DNA of 64,000 nucleotides, taken from positions 2,669,331-2,733,330 of the forward strand of contig NZ_LT717701.1 in NCBI RefSeq assembly GCF_900157385.1, given 5' to 3'. Below, piece by piece: positions 1 through 8,447 of the stretch (the stretch's first letter is position 1; each line of letters starts with the position of its first letter). Source of the DNA: Mycobacterium terramassiliense. GTDB lineage: Bacteria > Actinomycetota > Actinomycetes > Mycobacteriales > Mycobacteriaceae. Made by a program: the position numbers and the translations under genes. The notes under the pieces are model-generated. The model searched no databases, was not told the DNA's origin, and saw only the letters and a program-made list of their open reading frames with translations.

Positions 1-922
1 CGACCTCTACGCCGCGGCGATCGACATGTGCGCGTGGGCGGAGACCCGGGGCGCCGTGTTGGCGGTTCTCTCCGAGCATCACGGTGCCGACGACGGCCAC
101 CTGCCCGCGCCGCTCACGTTGGCTTCGGCGATCGCGGCGCGGACGCACACGCTGGCGATCCTCCTTGCCGCGGTGCCGATTCCGATGTGGGATCCCGTCC
201 GGCTTGCCGAGGAGATGAGCGTGCTCGACCTGATCAGCCGGGGCCGGGTGTCCTATGCGTTCGGGGTGGGGCATCGACGCGAGGAATACGAGCACTTCGG
301 CATCGACATGTCCACGCGCGGCCGGGTGGCCGACGAGATCCTGGCGGTGCTGGGCCCGCTGGTGCGTGGCGAACCCGTCGAATACCGGGGCCGAACGGTC
401 CGAGTCACGCCCCCGTGCGCGTCACCCGCTGGGCCGACGATGCTGATCGCCGGCGGCAGCAGGGCCGCGGCCCGGCGCGCCGGCGCTCTGGGCCTGGGGT
501 TCGTCGCCCAGACCGACCTGCCGGGCCTCAAGGAGTTCTACGACGAGCAGTGCCGCGCCCACGGCCACGAGCCCGGAATGATCCAGTTCCCCGTCCGGGG
601 CGCTCCGACAGCGGTTTTCGTCGCTGACGACGTCGACGAGGCGTGGGACACGCTGGGGCCGTACCTGTTGCACGACGCGGTGATGGCGGCATCGTACCGC
701 CCCGGCGACAACTCGGTGGCCAGCATCACCCGCGCCGACAGCGTGGCCGCGCTTCGCGCGGAGAACGGCCCCTACCGCATCCTCACCCCCGGCGAGGCGA
801 CCGGGTACGTGCGCGGCGGGCGGTCCCTGCCGCTGCACCCGCTGTGCGGCGGCGTGCCACCCGAGGTGGCCTGGCCCCACCTCGAACGCGCCGCGGCCGC
901 GGCCGCCCGGGCCCACGAGTAA
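1..922 (+). CDS. Luciferase-like (LLM class) F420-type oxidoreductase, 5' end outside window
   Basis: The frame is open from base 2 and the first residues (DLYAAAIDMCAWAE) align with residues about 20-33 of the paralogue at 2065-3057, so the true start lies upstream and about 20 residues are missing. The family uses reduced F420 or FMN to oxidise or reduce organic substrates in the cytoplasm. The pattern SEHHGADDG is the LLM signature near the substrate pocket, and a GGSRAAARRAG segment resembles the cofactor-phosphate loop. Nine bases separate it from the next gene, so the two are probably cotranscribed. The substrate cannot be told from sequence; the P450s nearby suggest lipid, sterol or terpenoid oxidation (inference). 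Confidence 0.85.
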   Translation, partial: DLYAAAIDMCAWAETRGAVLAVLSEHHGADDGHLPAPLTLASAIAARTHTLAILLAAVPIPMWDPVRLAEEMSVLDLISRGRVSYAFGVGHRREEYEHFGIDMSTRGRVADEILAVLGPLVRGEPVEYRGRTVRVTPPCASPAGPTMLIAGGSRAAARRAGALGLGFVAQTDLPGLKEFYDEQCRAHGHEPGMIQFPVRGAPTAVFVADDVDEAWDTLGPYLLHDAVMAASYRPGDNSVASITRADSVAALRAENGPYRILTPGEATGYVRGGRSLPLHPLCGGVPPEVAWPHLERAAAAAARAHE

Positions 923-931
923 GGAGCGCTT

Positions 932-1996
932 GTGACACGAGTCGTAGTGTGGTCCACCGGCGGGGTCGGGTCGATCGCGATCGACGCCATCCACCGCCGG
1001 CCAGACCTGGAACTCGTTGGCGTATGGGTGCATTCGCCCGACAAGGTCGGCAGGGACGCCGGCGAGCTGGCGGGCATCGGGCCGCTGGGGGTGACGGCCA
1101 CCCACGACGCTGAAGCCCTGATCGCCCTGGCGCCCGACGCCGTGGTGTACGCGGCGAGCGGCCCCGAGCGCGACGGCGCCGCCGTGCCGGACTACCTGCG
1201 GCTGCTGTCGGCGGGCATCAACGTCGTGTCGACGTCGTCGACGAGCCTGGTGCATCCGCCGTCGTACTTCGCCCCGGAGTGGCGCGACCAACTCGAGGCG
1301 GCGGCCACGTCGGGCGGCGTCTCGTTCTACGCCTCGGGCATTTTCCCCGGTTTCGCCTCCGACCAGCTGGCGTTGCTCATGACGACGCAGTCCAAGAACA
1401 TCCGCACCATCACGGCCAGCGAGGTCGCGCTCAACGACCATTACCCGGTGGCCGACGTGATGATGGACGGGATGGGCTTCGGCCGTCCGCTGGATTTCGA
1501 GCCCATGCTCAAGACACCCGGGTTCATCGAAATGGCTTGGAAAGCACCGATATACCTGATCGCCGGCGGGCTGGGGGTCGACGTCGAGCGCATCAACGGT
1601 TCCCTCGACCGCGAGCTGACCGATCGCGACATCGAGGTGGCGTTCGGCACCATCAAGGCGGGCAGCTGCGGCGCGGTGCGCACCCGGGCCGCGGGGGTGA
1701 TCAACGGACGGGAGGCGATCGTGATCGAGCACGTCATCCGGATGGCCCGCGACGTCGCCCCCGACTGGCCGACGTCGGACTGCGACGCGACCTATCGCGT
1801 CGACATCGAAGGGGATCCGGACATTCACTGCGCGATGACGCTCGGGGCGGCCGAGGGCCACGGCGCCGGGCGCGCCGCGATGGCGGCGACGGCCATGCGG
1901 GTGGTCAACGCGATCCCGTACGTGGTCGACGCGCCGCCCGGCTTGCTCAGCTCGCTGGATATCCCGACGACTTTGCCGCGGCACGTGTTTGCCTAG
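932..1996 (+). CDS. DapB-like NAD(P)H-dependent amine dehydrogenase family protein
   Basis: The 354-residue protein begins with a Rossmann motif (residues 5-15, STGGVGSIAID), like dihydrodipicolinate-reductase-fold proteins common in mycobacterial P450 and steroid clusters. The GTG start at 932 is preceded by AAGGAG at 921-926, overlapping the end of the upstream gene. Family members are annotated as NAD(P)-dependent amine dehydrogenases or DapB-like proteins of unknown substrate; they are not lysine-pathway DapB. It lies between two paralogous luciferase-like oxidoreductases and upstream of a P450, all on one strand, so it probably belongs to the same catabolic or modifying operon. Function beyond a nucleotide-dependent oxidoreductase is unproven. 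Confidence 0.8.
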   Translation: MTRVVVWSTGGVGSIAIDAIHRRPDLELVGVWVHSPDKVGRDAGELAGIGPLGVTATHDAEALIALAPDAVVYAASGPERDGAAVPDYLRLLSAGINVVSTSSTSLVHPPSYFAPEWRDQLEAAATSGGVSFYASGIFPGFASDQLALLMTTQSKNIRTITASEVALNDHYPVADVMMDGMGFGRPLDFEPMLKTPGFIEMAWKAPIYLIAGGLGVDVERINGSLDRELTDRDIEVAFGTIKAGSCGAVRTRAAGVINGREAIVIEHVIRMARDVAPDWPTSDCDATYRVDIEGDPDIHCAMTLGAAEGHGAGRAAMAATAMRVVNAIPYVVDAPPGLLSSLDIPTTLPRHVFA

Positions 1997-2064
1997 GCGT
2001 TGACGCGGCTCTCGGCCGCACCGTAGCGTACGTGGACAAATATTAGGTTGGCTAGGAGTTGGGT

Positions 2065-3057
2065 GTGTTCACGCTGCGCTTCGACATGCGCGCCCCGTCG
2101 TGGGGCGCGCCGAAAGTGGCGCTGTACGCCGCCGTGCCCGAAATGTGTGCGTGGGCCGAGGATCATGGCGGCCTGGCCGCGGTGTTCTGCGAGCACCACG
2201 GATCCGAGGACGGCTATCTGCCGTCGCCCCTCTTGCTGGCGTCGTCGGTGGCCGCGCGAACCGAGCGGCTGGCGCTGAGCCTGATCCTGATCCTGCCGTT
2301 CTACGACCCGGTGCGCCTCGCCGAGGACATGGCGGTCCTCGACATCATCAGCAACGGGCGGGCGTCGTACATCCTGGCGCTGGGGTATCGACCCGAGGAG
2401 TTCGAGCATTTCGGTGTTGCGCTGAAGGGACGCGGCCGGCTCGCCGACGAGAAGCTCGAACTGCTGCGCTCGCTGCTCTCCGACGAAACGGTCAGCCGGG
2501 ATGGACGACGGATCATGGTGACGCCGCGCCCGGAGACCGCCGGTGGCCCCGGGCTCATGTGGGGCGGTGGCAGCGTGGCGGCGGCGCGCCGGGCCGGCAG
2601 GTATGGCCTGGGCATGCTGGGCAACGCCAACGCACCCGGCATGCGGGAGGCCTACGAGGAGGCGTGCCGCGAGCACGGTCATACGCCCGGCCCAACGATG
2701 TTTCCCAGCCGCGACACCCCGTCAGTCGTGTTCGTCGCCGACGACGTGGACCAGGCGTGGGACGAGCTAGGCGAGCATCTGTTGCACGACGTGCGAACCT
2801 ATGCCGCGTGGAATCCCGGGGACGAGACGACCGCGGGTTTCTCGCACGTGAGCACCGTCGAGGAGCTGCGCGCCGCGCCAGCGTCGCACGTGATCATCTC
2901 GGTGCCGGAAGCGATTTCGCGGGTGCGCGCCGGCCAGATACTCAACCTGTCGCCGCTGTGCGGCGGGCTGCCGCCGGAGGTCGCGTGGCCGTACCTCAAG
3001 CGCGTGGGCGACGTCGTGCTGCCGGAGGCCCTGTCGGAGAGAAAGACGGCACTATGA
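2065..3057 (+). CDS. Luciferase-like (LLM class) F420-type oxidoreductase
   Basis: A 330-residue single-domain bacterial-luciferase-like protein and paralogue of the gene at 1-922. It carries CEHHGSEDG near residue 50 and a GGGSVAAARRAG phosphate-loop-like segment. I chose GTG at 2065 because AGGAG at 2054-2058 gives six bases of spacing; the in-frame TTG at 2059 directly abuts that site and is too close. The stop codon overlaps the start of the P450 gene (ATGA at 3054-3057), indicating translational coupling and a shared pathway. The hydride carrier is expected to be F420 or FMN from the family; the substrate is unknown. Confidence 0.87.
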   Translation: MFTLRFDMRAPSWGAPKVALYAAVPEMCAWAEDHGGLAAVFCEHHGSEDGYLPSPLLLASSVAARTERLALSLILILPFYDPVRLAEDMAVLDIISNGRASYILALGYRPEEFEHFGVALKGRGRLADEKLELLRSLLSDETVSRDGRRIMVTPRPETAGGPGLMWGGGSVAAARRAGRYGLGMLGNANAPGMREAYEEACREHGHTPGPTMFPSRDTPSVVFVADDVDQAWDELGEHLLHDVRTYAAWNPGDETTAGFSHVSTVEELRAAPASHVIISVPEAISRVRAGQILNLSPLCGGLPPEVAWPYLKRVGDVVLPEALSERKTAL

Positions 3058-4247
3058 CCGGAGCCAGCACCGCCGAGGTTTATTACGACCCGTTCGATTT
3101 CGACATCGACGACGATCCGTACCCGATCTGGAGGAGGCTGCGCGACGAGGCTCCGCTGTACCGCAACGACAGGTACAACTTCTACGCGCTGAGCCGCTAC
3201 GACGACGTCTCCCGCGAGCTGATGAACTTCGACGTCTTCCGCTCGGGTCGCGGCACCACCATGGACATCATCATGAGCGGCATCGAGCTGCCGCCCGGCG
3301 TCATCCTCTTCGAGGACCCGCCGATCCACGACGTCCACCGCCACGTGCTCTCCAAGGTTTTCACGCCGCGCCGGATGGAGGCGATCGAGCCGCTCACCCG
3401 GGCATTCTGCGTGCGCGCGCTCGACCCGCTGGTGGGCTCGGGCAGGTTCGACTTCGTCGAGAACCTGGGCGCGATGGTCCCGATGCGCACGATCGGCTAC
3501 CTGCTGGGCATCCCCGAAACCGATCAGGAAGCGATCCGCGACAAGGGCGGCAGCCAGCTCACGCTGAAAAAGGGCACGTTCCGGGCGGTTCCACAGGACT
3601 TCCTGGAACACAGCCACGAGATGTTCGCGAACTACATCGATTGGCGGGTGGACCATCCCTCCGATGACCTGATGACGCAGCTGATCAACGCCGAGGTCGA
3701 GGACGCCGACGGAACCCGGCGGCTCACCCGGTCCGAGGTGCTGCTCTACACCAGCATGATCGCCGGTGCGGGTAACGAAACGACCACGCGCCTCATCGGT
3801 TTCATCGGCCAGCTGCTGGCCGAGCACCCCGAACAGCGTCGCCAGATCGTCGCCGACCCGTCGCTGATTCCCATGGCGATCGAGGAGGTCCTGCGCTACG
3901 AAGCGCCCTCGCCCGTGCAGGCGCGCCACGTCGCCCGCGACGTCGAATTACACGGCACGACGGTGCCCGAGGGCTCGATCATGTTGCTGATCAACGGGTC
4001 CGCCAACCGGGACGAACGCCGGTTCCCCGACGCCGAGGAATTTGACATCCATCGCGGCGCCACTCATCTGAGTTTCGGTCACGGACTGCACTTCTGCATG
4101 GGCTCGGCCCTGGCGCGCATGCAGGCGCGGGTGGCGTTGGAGGAGGTCATCAAGCGGTGGCCGGAGTGGGAAGTCGACTACGCCAACGCGACCAAGGCGC
4201 ACACCTCCAGCGTGCGGGGCTGGTCGAAGCTGCCCGTCTTCATTTGA
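3054..4247 (+). CDS. Cytochrome P450 (P450-A)
   Basis: A complete 397-residue soluble bacterial P450. Visible landmarks are the I-helix AGAGNETT (about 238-245), the K-helix ExxR (E279-R282) and the heme-binding loop FGHGLHFCMG (342-351) with Cys349 as the likely thiolate ligand. It would monooxygenate a small hydrophobic substrate using ferredoxin electrons. The start ATG overlaps the stop of the luciferase-like gene. The frame stays open for about 950 bases upstream, but that is a GC-rich shadow. It is about two-thirds identical by eye to P450-B at 7251-8447. The IS30-family element begins about 40 bases downstream and ends the operon. Confidence 0.93.
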   Translation: MTGASTAEVYYDPFDFDIDDDPYPIWRRLRDEAPLYRNDRYNFYALSRYDDVSRELMNFDVFRSGRGTTMDIIMSGIELPPGVILFEDPPIHDVHRHVLSKVFTPRRMEAIEPLTRAFCVRALDPLVGSGRFDFVENLGAMVPMRTIGYLLGIPETDQEAIRDKGGSQLTLKKGTFRAVPQDFLEHSHEMFANYIDWRVDHPSDDLMTQLINAEVEDADGTRRLTRSEVLLYTSMIAGAGNETTTRLIGFIGQLLAEHPEQRRQIVADPSLIPMAIEEVLRYEAPSPVQARHVARDVELHGTTVPEGSIMLLINGSANRDERRFPDAEEFDIHRGATHLSFGHGLHFCMGSALARMQARVALEEVIKRWPEWEVDYANATKAHTSSVRGWSKLPVFI

Positions 4248-4288
4248 TCCGCCCAACGTGGAGTTGTGGCGTGGCAAGCGCCCTTAGC

Positions 4289-4308
4289 TTCAAGGGATGG
4301 ATGCAACA
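4289..4308. repeat. IS30 left terminal inverted repeat
   Basis: Pairs with 5581-5600 with two mismatches. The core GATGGATGCAACA is identical at both ends. The flanking AGC at 4286-4288 is one copy of the target duplication. Confidence 0.92.
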
Positions 4309-4330
4309 CATCTGATTGAGGAGTGTTGCT

Positions 4331-5599
4331 GTGCCGCGTCCGCCGTTGAGGTTTGTTGTCCGTCAGTTCTGGGCTCACATCGGTAATGGCTGTAGTGCCG
4401 CGGAGGCCGGTGTCGCCGTCGGCGTGTCGGAACGTTCTGGCTATGGCTGGTTTGCTGATGCTGGCGGCGTGAAACCACGGCTATGTGAACCGAAAAGCGT
4501 TGGCCCGCGGCCGAGGCTGACCTTCGAAGACCGGGTCGAGATCGAAATTGGTGTCAGGACGAACGAATCGTTGCACTCGATCGGCAACCGGCTGGGCCGG
4601 CCGGCGTCGACGATCAAACGCGAGATCGACGCCAACGGGGTGGACAACAGCTACGACGGGCGCAAATCCGGTTATCGGCGCAAGGAAGCCTTCGGGGCGC
4701 GCCAGAGCGGCAAAACCGCGCACGTTCAGTATCGGGCCCTCAGGGCCCAAGCACGCTCCGATGAACGTGCCCGGCGTCCCAAGCAGAGCACGCTGGCGGC
4801 AAATGACCGATTGCGTCAGGAGGTGCAGACTCGGTTAGACGACTTCCATAGTCCCGGCCAGATCGCGGTGGGGCTGCGGCGGGATTTTCCTGACGATGCG
4901 GAGATGTGGGTGTCACACGAAGCCATCTATCAGGCGATTTACGTGCAAGGCCGCGGCCACTTGCGCCGCGATATCCACCGCTGCCTGCGCACCGGGCGGG
5001 CGTTGCGCAAACCGCGCAGCATCCCCGGTGAGCGCCGGGGTCGTATCCCCAACATGGTCAACATCAGCGAGCGTCCACCGGAGGTGGCCGACCGCGCGGT
5101 GCCTGGCCACTGGGAAGGCGACCTCATGTTGGGCAGCACCGAATCGGGCTCGGCGATCGGCACCCTCGTCGAGCGCAGCACCCGATTCGTCATGCTGTTG
5201 CACCTGCCCGACAACCACGGCGCGCTGGCCGTCCAGGACGCGATCGTGGCCAAGATGGCCCAGCTGCCGGCGATGCTGCGCCGCACGTTGACCTGGGACC
5301 AAGGCAAGGAAATGGCCAACCACATCGCCATCGCCGCAGCCACCGACTTGGATATCTACTTTTGTGATCCGCACTCCCCGTGGCAGCGCGGCAGCAACGA
5401 AAACACCAACGGGCTACTGCGCCAGTGGTTTGCTAAAGGCACTGACCTGTCGGTGTTTCCGGCCGACTATCTGGACTACGTCGCGGCCAAACTCAACAAT
5501 CGGCCACGCCAAACACTGGACTGGAAAACCCCCGCCGAAGCCCTCGACGAACTACTGTCCAACCCGACCAAACCACCCACTGTTGCATCCATCGCCTGA
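4331..5599 (+). CDS. IS30-family transposase
   Basis: A 422-residue DDE transposase. An N-terminal helix-turn-helix region is followed by the IS30 core: HWEGDLMLG with the first catalytic Asp, TWDQGKEM with the second, and WQRGSNENTNGLLRQ with the catalytic Glu. I chose GTG at 4331 because GAGGAG at 4318-4323 lies seven bases upstream; an in-frame TTG at 4316 has no such site. The gene is unbroken and its TGA stop at 5597-5599 overlaps the right inverted repeat. Confidence 0.93.
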   Translation: MPRPPLRFVVRQFWAHIGNGCSAAEAGVAVGVSERSGYGWFADAGGVKPRLCEPKSVGPRPRLTFEDRVEIEIGVRTNESLHSIGNRLGRPASTIKREIDANGVDNSYDGRKSGYRRKEAFGARQSGKTAHVQYRALRAQARSDERARRPKQSTLAANDRLRQEVQTRLDDFHSPGQIAVGLRRDFPDDAEMWVSHEAIYQAIYVQGRGHLRRDIHRCLRTGRALRKPRSIPGERRGRIPNMVNISERPPEVADRAVPGHWEGDLMLGSTESGSAIGTLVERSTRFVMLLHLPDNHGALAVQDAIVAKMAQLPAMLRRTLTWDQGKEMANHIAIAAATDLDIYFCDPHSPWQRGSNENTNGLLRQWFAKGTDLSVFPADYLDYVAAKLNNRPRQTLDWKTPAEALDELLSNPTKPPTVASIA

Positions 5600-5600
5600 A
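5581..5600. repeat. IS30 right terminal inverted repeat
   Basis: Reverse complement of 4289-4308 with two mismatches. It is followed at 5601-5603 by AGC, the second target-duplication copy. Confidence 0.92.
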
Positions 5601-5643
5601 AGCGCCGCCCAATTTCCCGCAACAAGTCGACGCTCGGCCCGGA

Positions 5644-6429
5644 TCACTTGGGTTGATTCGGCACGCCCGGGAACAACTGGCCCGTCGGGCCCGCGGTCAC
5701 CCAACCGCCCAGCTTCGTCACCAAATGCGGCGCGAAAACCGCTCCGTAGAGCAGGTTTCCGATCACAATGACGGCAGCGATCGACAGGAGCGACGACTGC
5801 AGACGGCCCGACGACCGTTTATCGGCCCACACCTCGATGACGTTGCGCCCCCGCGAATCGGTGCGTCCCAGCAGGTACGTGAAGACCATCATCTGAATGC
5901 CCATCGCGAGCGAGTCGTAGAGCGGGTATTGATGAATGGTTCCCTCGCGGATCGCCAAGCCGGGGATCACCAGGCCGTAATAGAAGACGCCGAGCTTGGC
6001 TCCCAGGAACCCGTTGAAGAGGAGCGCCCAGCAGAAGCCGACGACGAGGCCGACGATCAGCAGCGATATCGGCCTGCGCCACTGGAACTTCGCGCTGACC
6101 CATTTCCCCAGCGCCGCGCCGGTCACCGCCGGAAACACGAAATAGGAGATGTAGCCGATGGGCACGAACGAGGGCAATCCACCCCACGTCACGTTCAGCG
6201 GCCACCAGGACGGCATTCGCGGAATGGCGGGCGGGAACTGGGCGTACATCGCCCAGTCGTAGGGCGCCTCGATCCACGAGAACGAGATCGCCGAGATGCA
6301 GACGAGCAGCAGTGGGTGTATCCGGCGCCGGCGAATGCTCAGGTAGACGCCGATCGCGGTGAAGGTGATACCACCGGCCAGGGCGAAGCCGCTGGCCGCC
6401 TGCATCAACGGCGTCATCCCGGCGCTCAT
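5644..6429 (-). CDS. Spirocyclase AveC-like integral membrane protein
   Basis: A 261-residue polytopic membrane protein with about six hydrophobic segments; the first follows the N-terminal MSAGMTPLMQ. The pattern SWIEAPYDWAMYAQFPP resembles the AveC-like family common in mycobacteria. AveC itself acts in avermectin spiroketal formation, but the mycobacterial members are uncharacterised. The ATG at 6429 overlaps the stop of a small upstream gene (ATGA), supporting this start over longer in-frame extensions. It is transcribed divergently from the TetR/P450-B operon and likely shares its operator at 6577-6596. A role in membrane-linked oxidation or transfer of the P450 substrate is inference. 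Confidence 0.72.
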   Translation of the reverse strand: MSAGMTPLMQAASGFALAGGITFTAIGVYLSIRRRRIHPLLLVCISAISFSWIEAPYDWAMYAQFPPAIPRMPSWWPLNVTWGGLPSFVPIGYISYFVFPAVTGAALGKWVSAKFQWRRPISLLIVGLVVGFCWALLFNGFLGAKLGVFYYGLVIPGLAIREGTIHQYPLYDSLAMGIQMMVFTYLLGRTDSRGRNVIEVWADKRSSGRLQSSLLSIAAVIVIGNLLYGAVFAPHLVTKLGGWVTAGPTGQLFPGVPNQPK

Positions 6430-6542
6430 CGATCGCCCTCGCGTCCGGGGGAGCGGCGCGCTTCGGGGTCGAAGCGCAGCACCAGTCCGAAGATCAGGAC
6501 GATCAGCCCGAACAGCGTGCCGAGCATGATGACTGCGCCCAC
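6426..6542 (-). CDS. Small single-pass membrane protein (38 aa) upstream of AveC-like gene
   Basis: The 38-residue frame starts with GTG at 6542, preceded by a GGGAAGGGG-type ribosome site about seven bases away; ATG at 6527 is an alternative. Residues about 4-22 form one hydrophobic helix (LGTLFGLIVLIFGLVL), followed by a short charged tail. Its stop overlaps the AveC-like start in an ATGA arrangement, so it is probably translated and coupled. No known family was recognised. It could be a small partner or assembly subunit of the membrane protein (inference). Confidence 0.55.
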   Translation of the reverse strand: MGAVIMLGTLFGLIVLIFGLVLRFDPEARRSPGREGDR

Positions 6543-6576
6543 GTCCGCGCCCCTTCCCGTATCGGGTTCGGTCCTC

Positions 6577-6596
6577 AAGATAGTGCATGCTATCTT
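6577..6596. promoter_or_regulatory. Inverted-repeat operator between AveC-like and TetR genes
   Basis: Arms AAGATAG (6577-6583) and CTATCTT (6590-6596) match perfectly around a 6-base centre. The site ends eight bases before the TetR start at 6604 and lies about 35 bases before the divergent small membrane gene. Size and position are typical of a TetR operator controlling both directions. Confidence 0.75.
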
Positions 6597-6603
6597 AAAA
6601 GTT

Positions 6604-7242
6604 GTGCCCCAGCGACCAGCAGCCACCGCGGCCACGCGCCGGCCCCGCGGCGCGCCGCGCAAACTGCTGCTCGAGGCCGCGCGGGGCCTCTTCGCGCGCC
6701 AGGACTATCGCAGCACCACCACGCGCGAAATCGCCCAGGCCGCAGGCGTTACCGAGCATTTATTGTTCCGTCACTTCGGTTCGAAGGCGGCGCTGTTCCG
6801 CGAGGCCCTCGTGCTGCCCTTCACCACCTTCGTCGACGAATTCGGCCAGACGTGGCAGTCGGTCATCCCCGAGGAGACCAAGGAGGAGGAGCTCGCCGGT
6901 CACTTCGTCGGGCAGCTCTATGACGTGTTCGTCGAGCACCAGGGGCTGCTCTTGACGCTGATGGCATCGGAGGCCCTGACCGAGGAGGAGATGGCCGACG
7001 CCGGCATCGCCGACGTCAGGCGGGCGCTGACGGTGCTCGGCCGGATCAGCGCCGAGGGCATGCACCTGCGGGGCCTGCGGTCGGATCATCCGGACCTGCC
7101 GGCGCACTCCACGGTGGCGATGATCGCCGGCATGGCCGCGTTGCGTTCCACCTACTTCGGGACCAAACAGCCGTCGCGCGAGGTGATCGTCGAGGAGCTC
7201 GTCCAGGCGATCCTCCACGGTTTCCTGCACCGAAACGATTGA
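6604..7242 (+). CDS. TetR-family transcriptional regulator
   Basis: A 212-residue repressor. Residues about 15-60 form the DNA-binding domain (TTREIAQAAGVTEHLLFRHF is the recognition region), followed by a helical ligand domain. The start is GTG at 6604, just after the operator; a much longer open frame upstream crosses the AveC-like gene antisense and is a shadow. The P450-B start follows eight bases after the stop, so the two are one operon. It probably autoregulates and represses both P450-B and the divergent AveC-like unit in response to a hydrophobic ligand (inference). Confidence 0.88.
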   Translation: MPQRPAATAATRRPRGAPRKLLLEAARGLFARQDYRSTTTREIAQAAGVTEHLLFRHFGSKAALFREALVLPFTTFVDEFGQTWQSVIPEETKEEELAGHFVGQLYDVFVEHQGLLLTLMASEALTEEEMADAGIADVRRALTVLGRISAEGMHLRGLRSDHPDLPAHSTVAMIAGMAALRSTYFGTKQPSREVIVEELVQAILHGFLHRND

Positions 7243-7250
7243 GGGGCAAT

Positions 7251-8447
7251 ATGTTACGTTCGGCCGAGCTGTATTACGACCCATACGACGTCGAGATCGA
7301 CGACGACCCGTACCCGGTGTGGAAGCGCATGCGCGAAGAGGCGCCGCTGTACTACAACGAGAAATTCAACTTCTACGCGCTGAGTCGGTACGAGGACGTG
7401 GCACGCGAACTGCCGAACTGGGAGACCTACCGCTCGGGTCGGGGGACCACCGCCGACATCTTGTTCAACAACATCGAAGTGCCGCCGGGCATCCTGTTGT
7501 TCGAGGATCCGCCGCTGCACGACTTGCACCGCCGCCTGCTGTCGCGAGTCTTCACGCCCCGGCGCATGCTGGCCGTGGAGTCCATGGTGCGCGGATTCTG
7601 CGTTCGCGAACTCGACCCGCTCATCGGTGCCGGCGGCTTCGACTTCATCGCGGACCTCGGGGCGATGATGCCGATGCGCACCATCGGCTACCTGTTGGGC
7701 ATCCCCGAGGAGGACCAGGCGAAGATCCGGGATCGCAACGGGGCCTTCATCGAAATGGCCGAGGGGCGCAAGCCCGGTGAGGTCAACCCGAATCTGTTCG
7801 CGGACACCATCGCGATGTTCGCCGAGTACATCGAATGGCGGGCCAGCCATCCGTCCGATGACCTGATGACCGATCTGCTGCGCGCGGAGATCGACGAGCC
7901 CGACGGCACGCGGCGCCCCCTGTCACGCACCGAGGTGCTGGCCTACACCGCCATGATCGCCGGCGCAGGCAACGAAACCACGGCCCGGCTCATCGGTTTC
8001 ATGGGACAACTGCTGTCCGACCATCCGGATCAGCGCCGCGAACTCGTCGCCGATCCGTCGCTGATCCCGGGCGCGGTTGAGGAGACGCTGCGCTACGAAC
8101 CGCCGTCGCCGGTGCAGGCTCGTTACGTCGCCCGCGATGCCGAGCACTACGGCCGCGTCGTCCCGGAGGGATCGTTCATGTTGCTGCTGAACGCGTCCGC
8201 CAACCGGGACGAACGCCGATTCGCCGATCCCGACCGCTTTGACATCCACCGCGAGGGCGGCCACCTCAGCTTCGGGCAGGGCCTGCATTTCTGCCTCGGC
8301 TCGGCGCTGGCCCGGATGGAGGCCCGGGTGGCGATGAAAGAGGTCCTCAAACGCTGGCCCGATTGGGACGTCGATTACGCCAACGCCGAACGGGCGCACA
8401 CCGCGAGCGTGCGCGGGTGGGCGCGCCTGCCCGTCGTCACCGGGTGA
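7251..8447 (+). CDS. Cytochrome P450 (P450-B)
   Basis: A complete 398-residue P450, paralogue of P450-A. It has AGAGNETT (about 237-244), EETLR (ExxR) and FGQGLHFCLG with Cys348 as heme ligand. ATG at 7251 is preceded by GAGGGG at 7241-7246 that overlaps the TetR stop. The extra region around residues 170-180 (EGRKPGEVNPN) differs from P450-A and lies in the substrate-facing F-G area, so substrates may differ (inference). Its 3' end overlaps the convergent redoxin gene by 11 bases. Control by the upstream TetR is likely. Confidence 0.93.
   Translation: MLRSAELYYDPYDVEIDDDPYPVWKRMREEAPLYYNEKFNFYALSRYEDVARELPNWETYRSGRGTTADILFNNIEVPPGILLFEDPPLHDLHRRLLSRVFTPRRMLAVESMVRGFCVRELDPLIGAGGFDFIADLGAMMPMRTIGYLLGIPEEDQAKIRDRNGAFIEMAEGRKPGEVNPNLFADTIAMFAEYIEWRASHPSDDLMTDLLRAEIDEPDGTRRPLSRTEVLAYTAMIAGAGNETTARLIGFMGQLLSDHPDQRRELVADPSLIPGAVEETLRYEPPSPVQARYVARDAEHYGRVVPEGSFMLLLNASANRDERRFADPDRFDIHREGGHLSFGQGLHFCLGSALARMEARVAMKEVLKRWPDWDVDYANAERAHTASVRGWARLPVVTG

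Larger units (their letters stand above)
4289..5600 (+). mobile_element. IS30-family insertion sequence, complete, 1312 bp
   Basis: One DDE transposase gene fills the element. The ends are 20-bp inverted repeats (4289-4308 and 5581-5600, 18 of 20 matching). The trinucleotide AGC occurs immediately outside both ends (4286-4288 and 5601-5603), the short target duplication expected of this family. The transposase stop lies inside the right repeat. Intact ends and an intact gene suggest a recent, potentially mobile insertion. It sits between the end of P450-A and the convergent AveC-like gene and breaks no recognisable reading frame. Confidence 0.95.

Noticed and set aside
2100-4247. A 715-codon open frame suggesting a fused N-terminal extension of P450-A
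   Set aside because: The first 318 codons run out of frame over the luciferase-like gene and give Arg/Gly/Ala-rich nonsense; the P450 starts at ATG 3054.
5653-7242. Long open frame joining an upstream stretch to the TetR at 6604
   Set aside because: The upstream part is antisense to the AveC-like gene and low-complexity; the operator ends just before GTG 6604.
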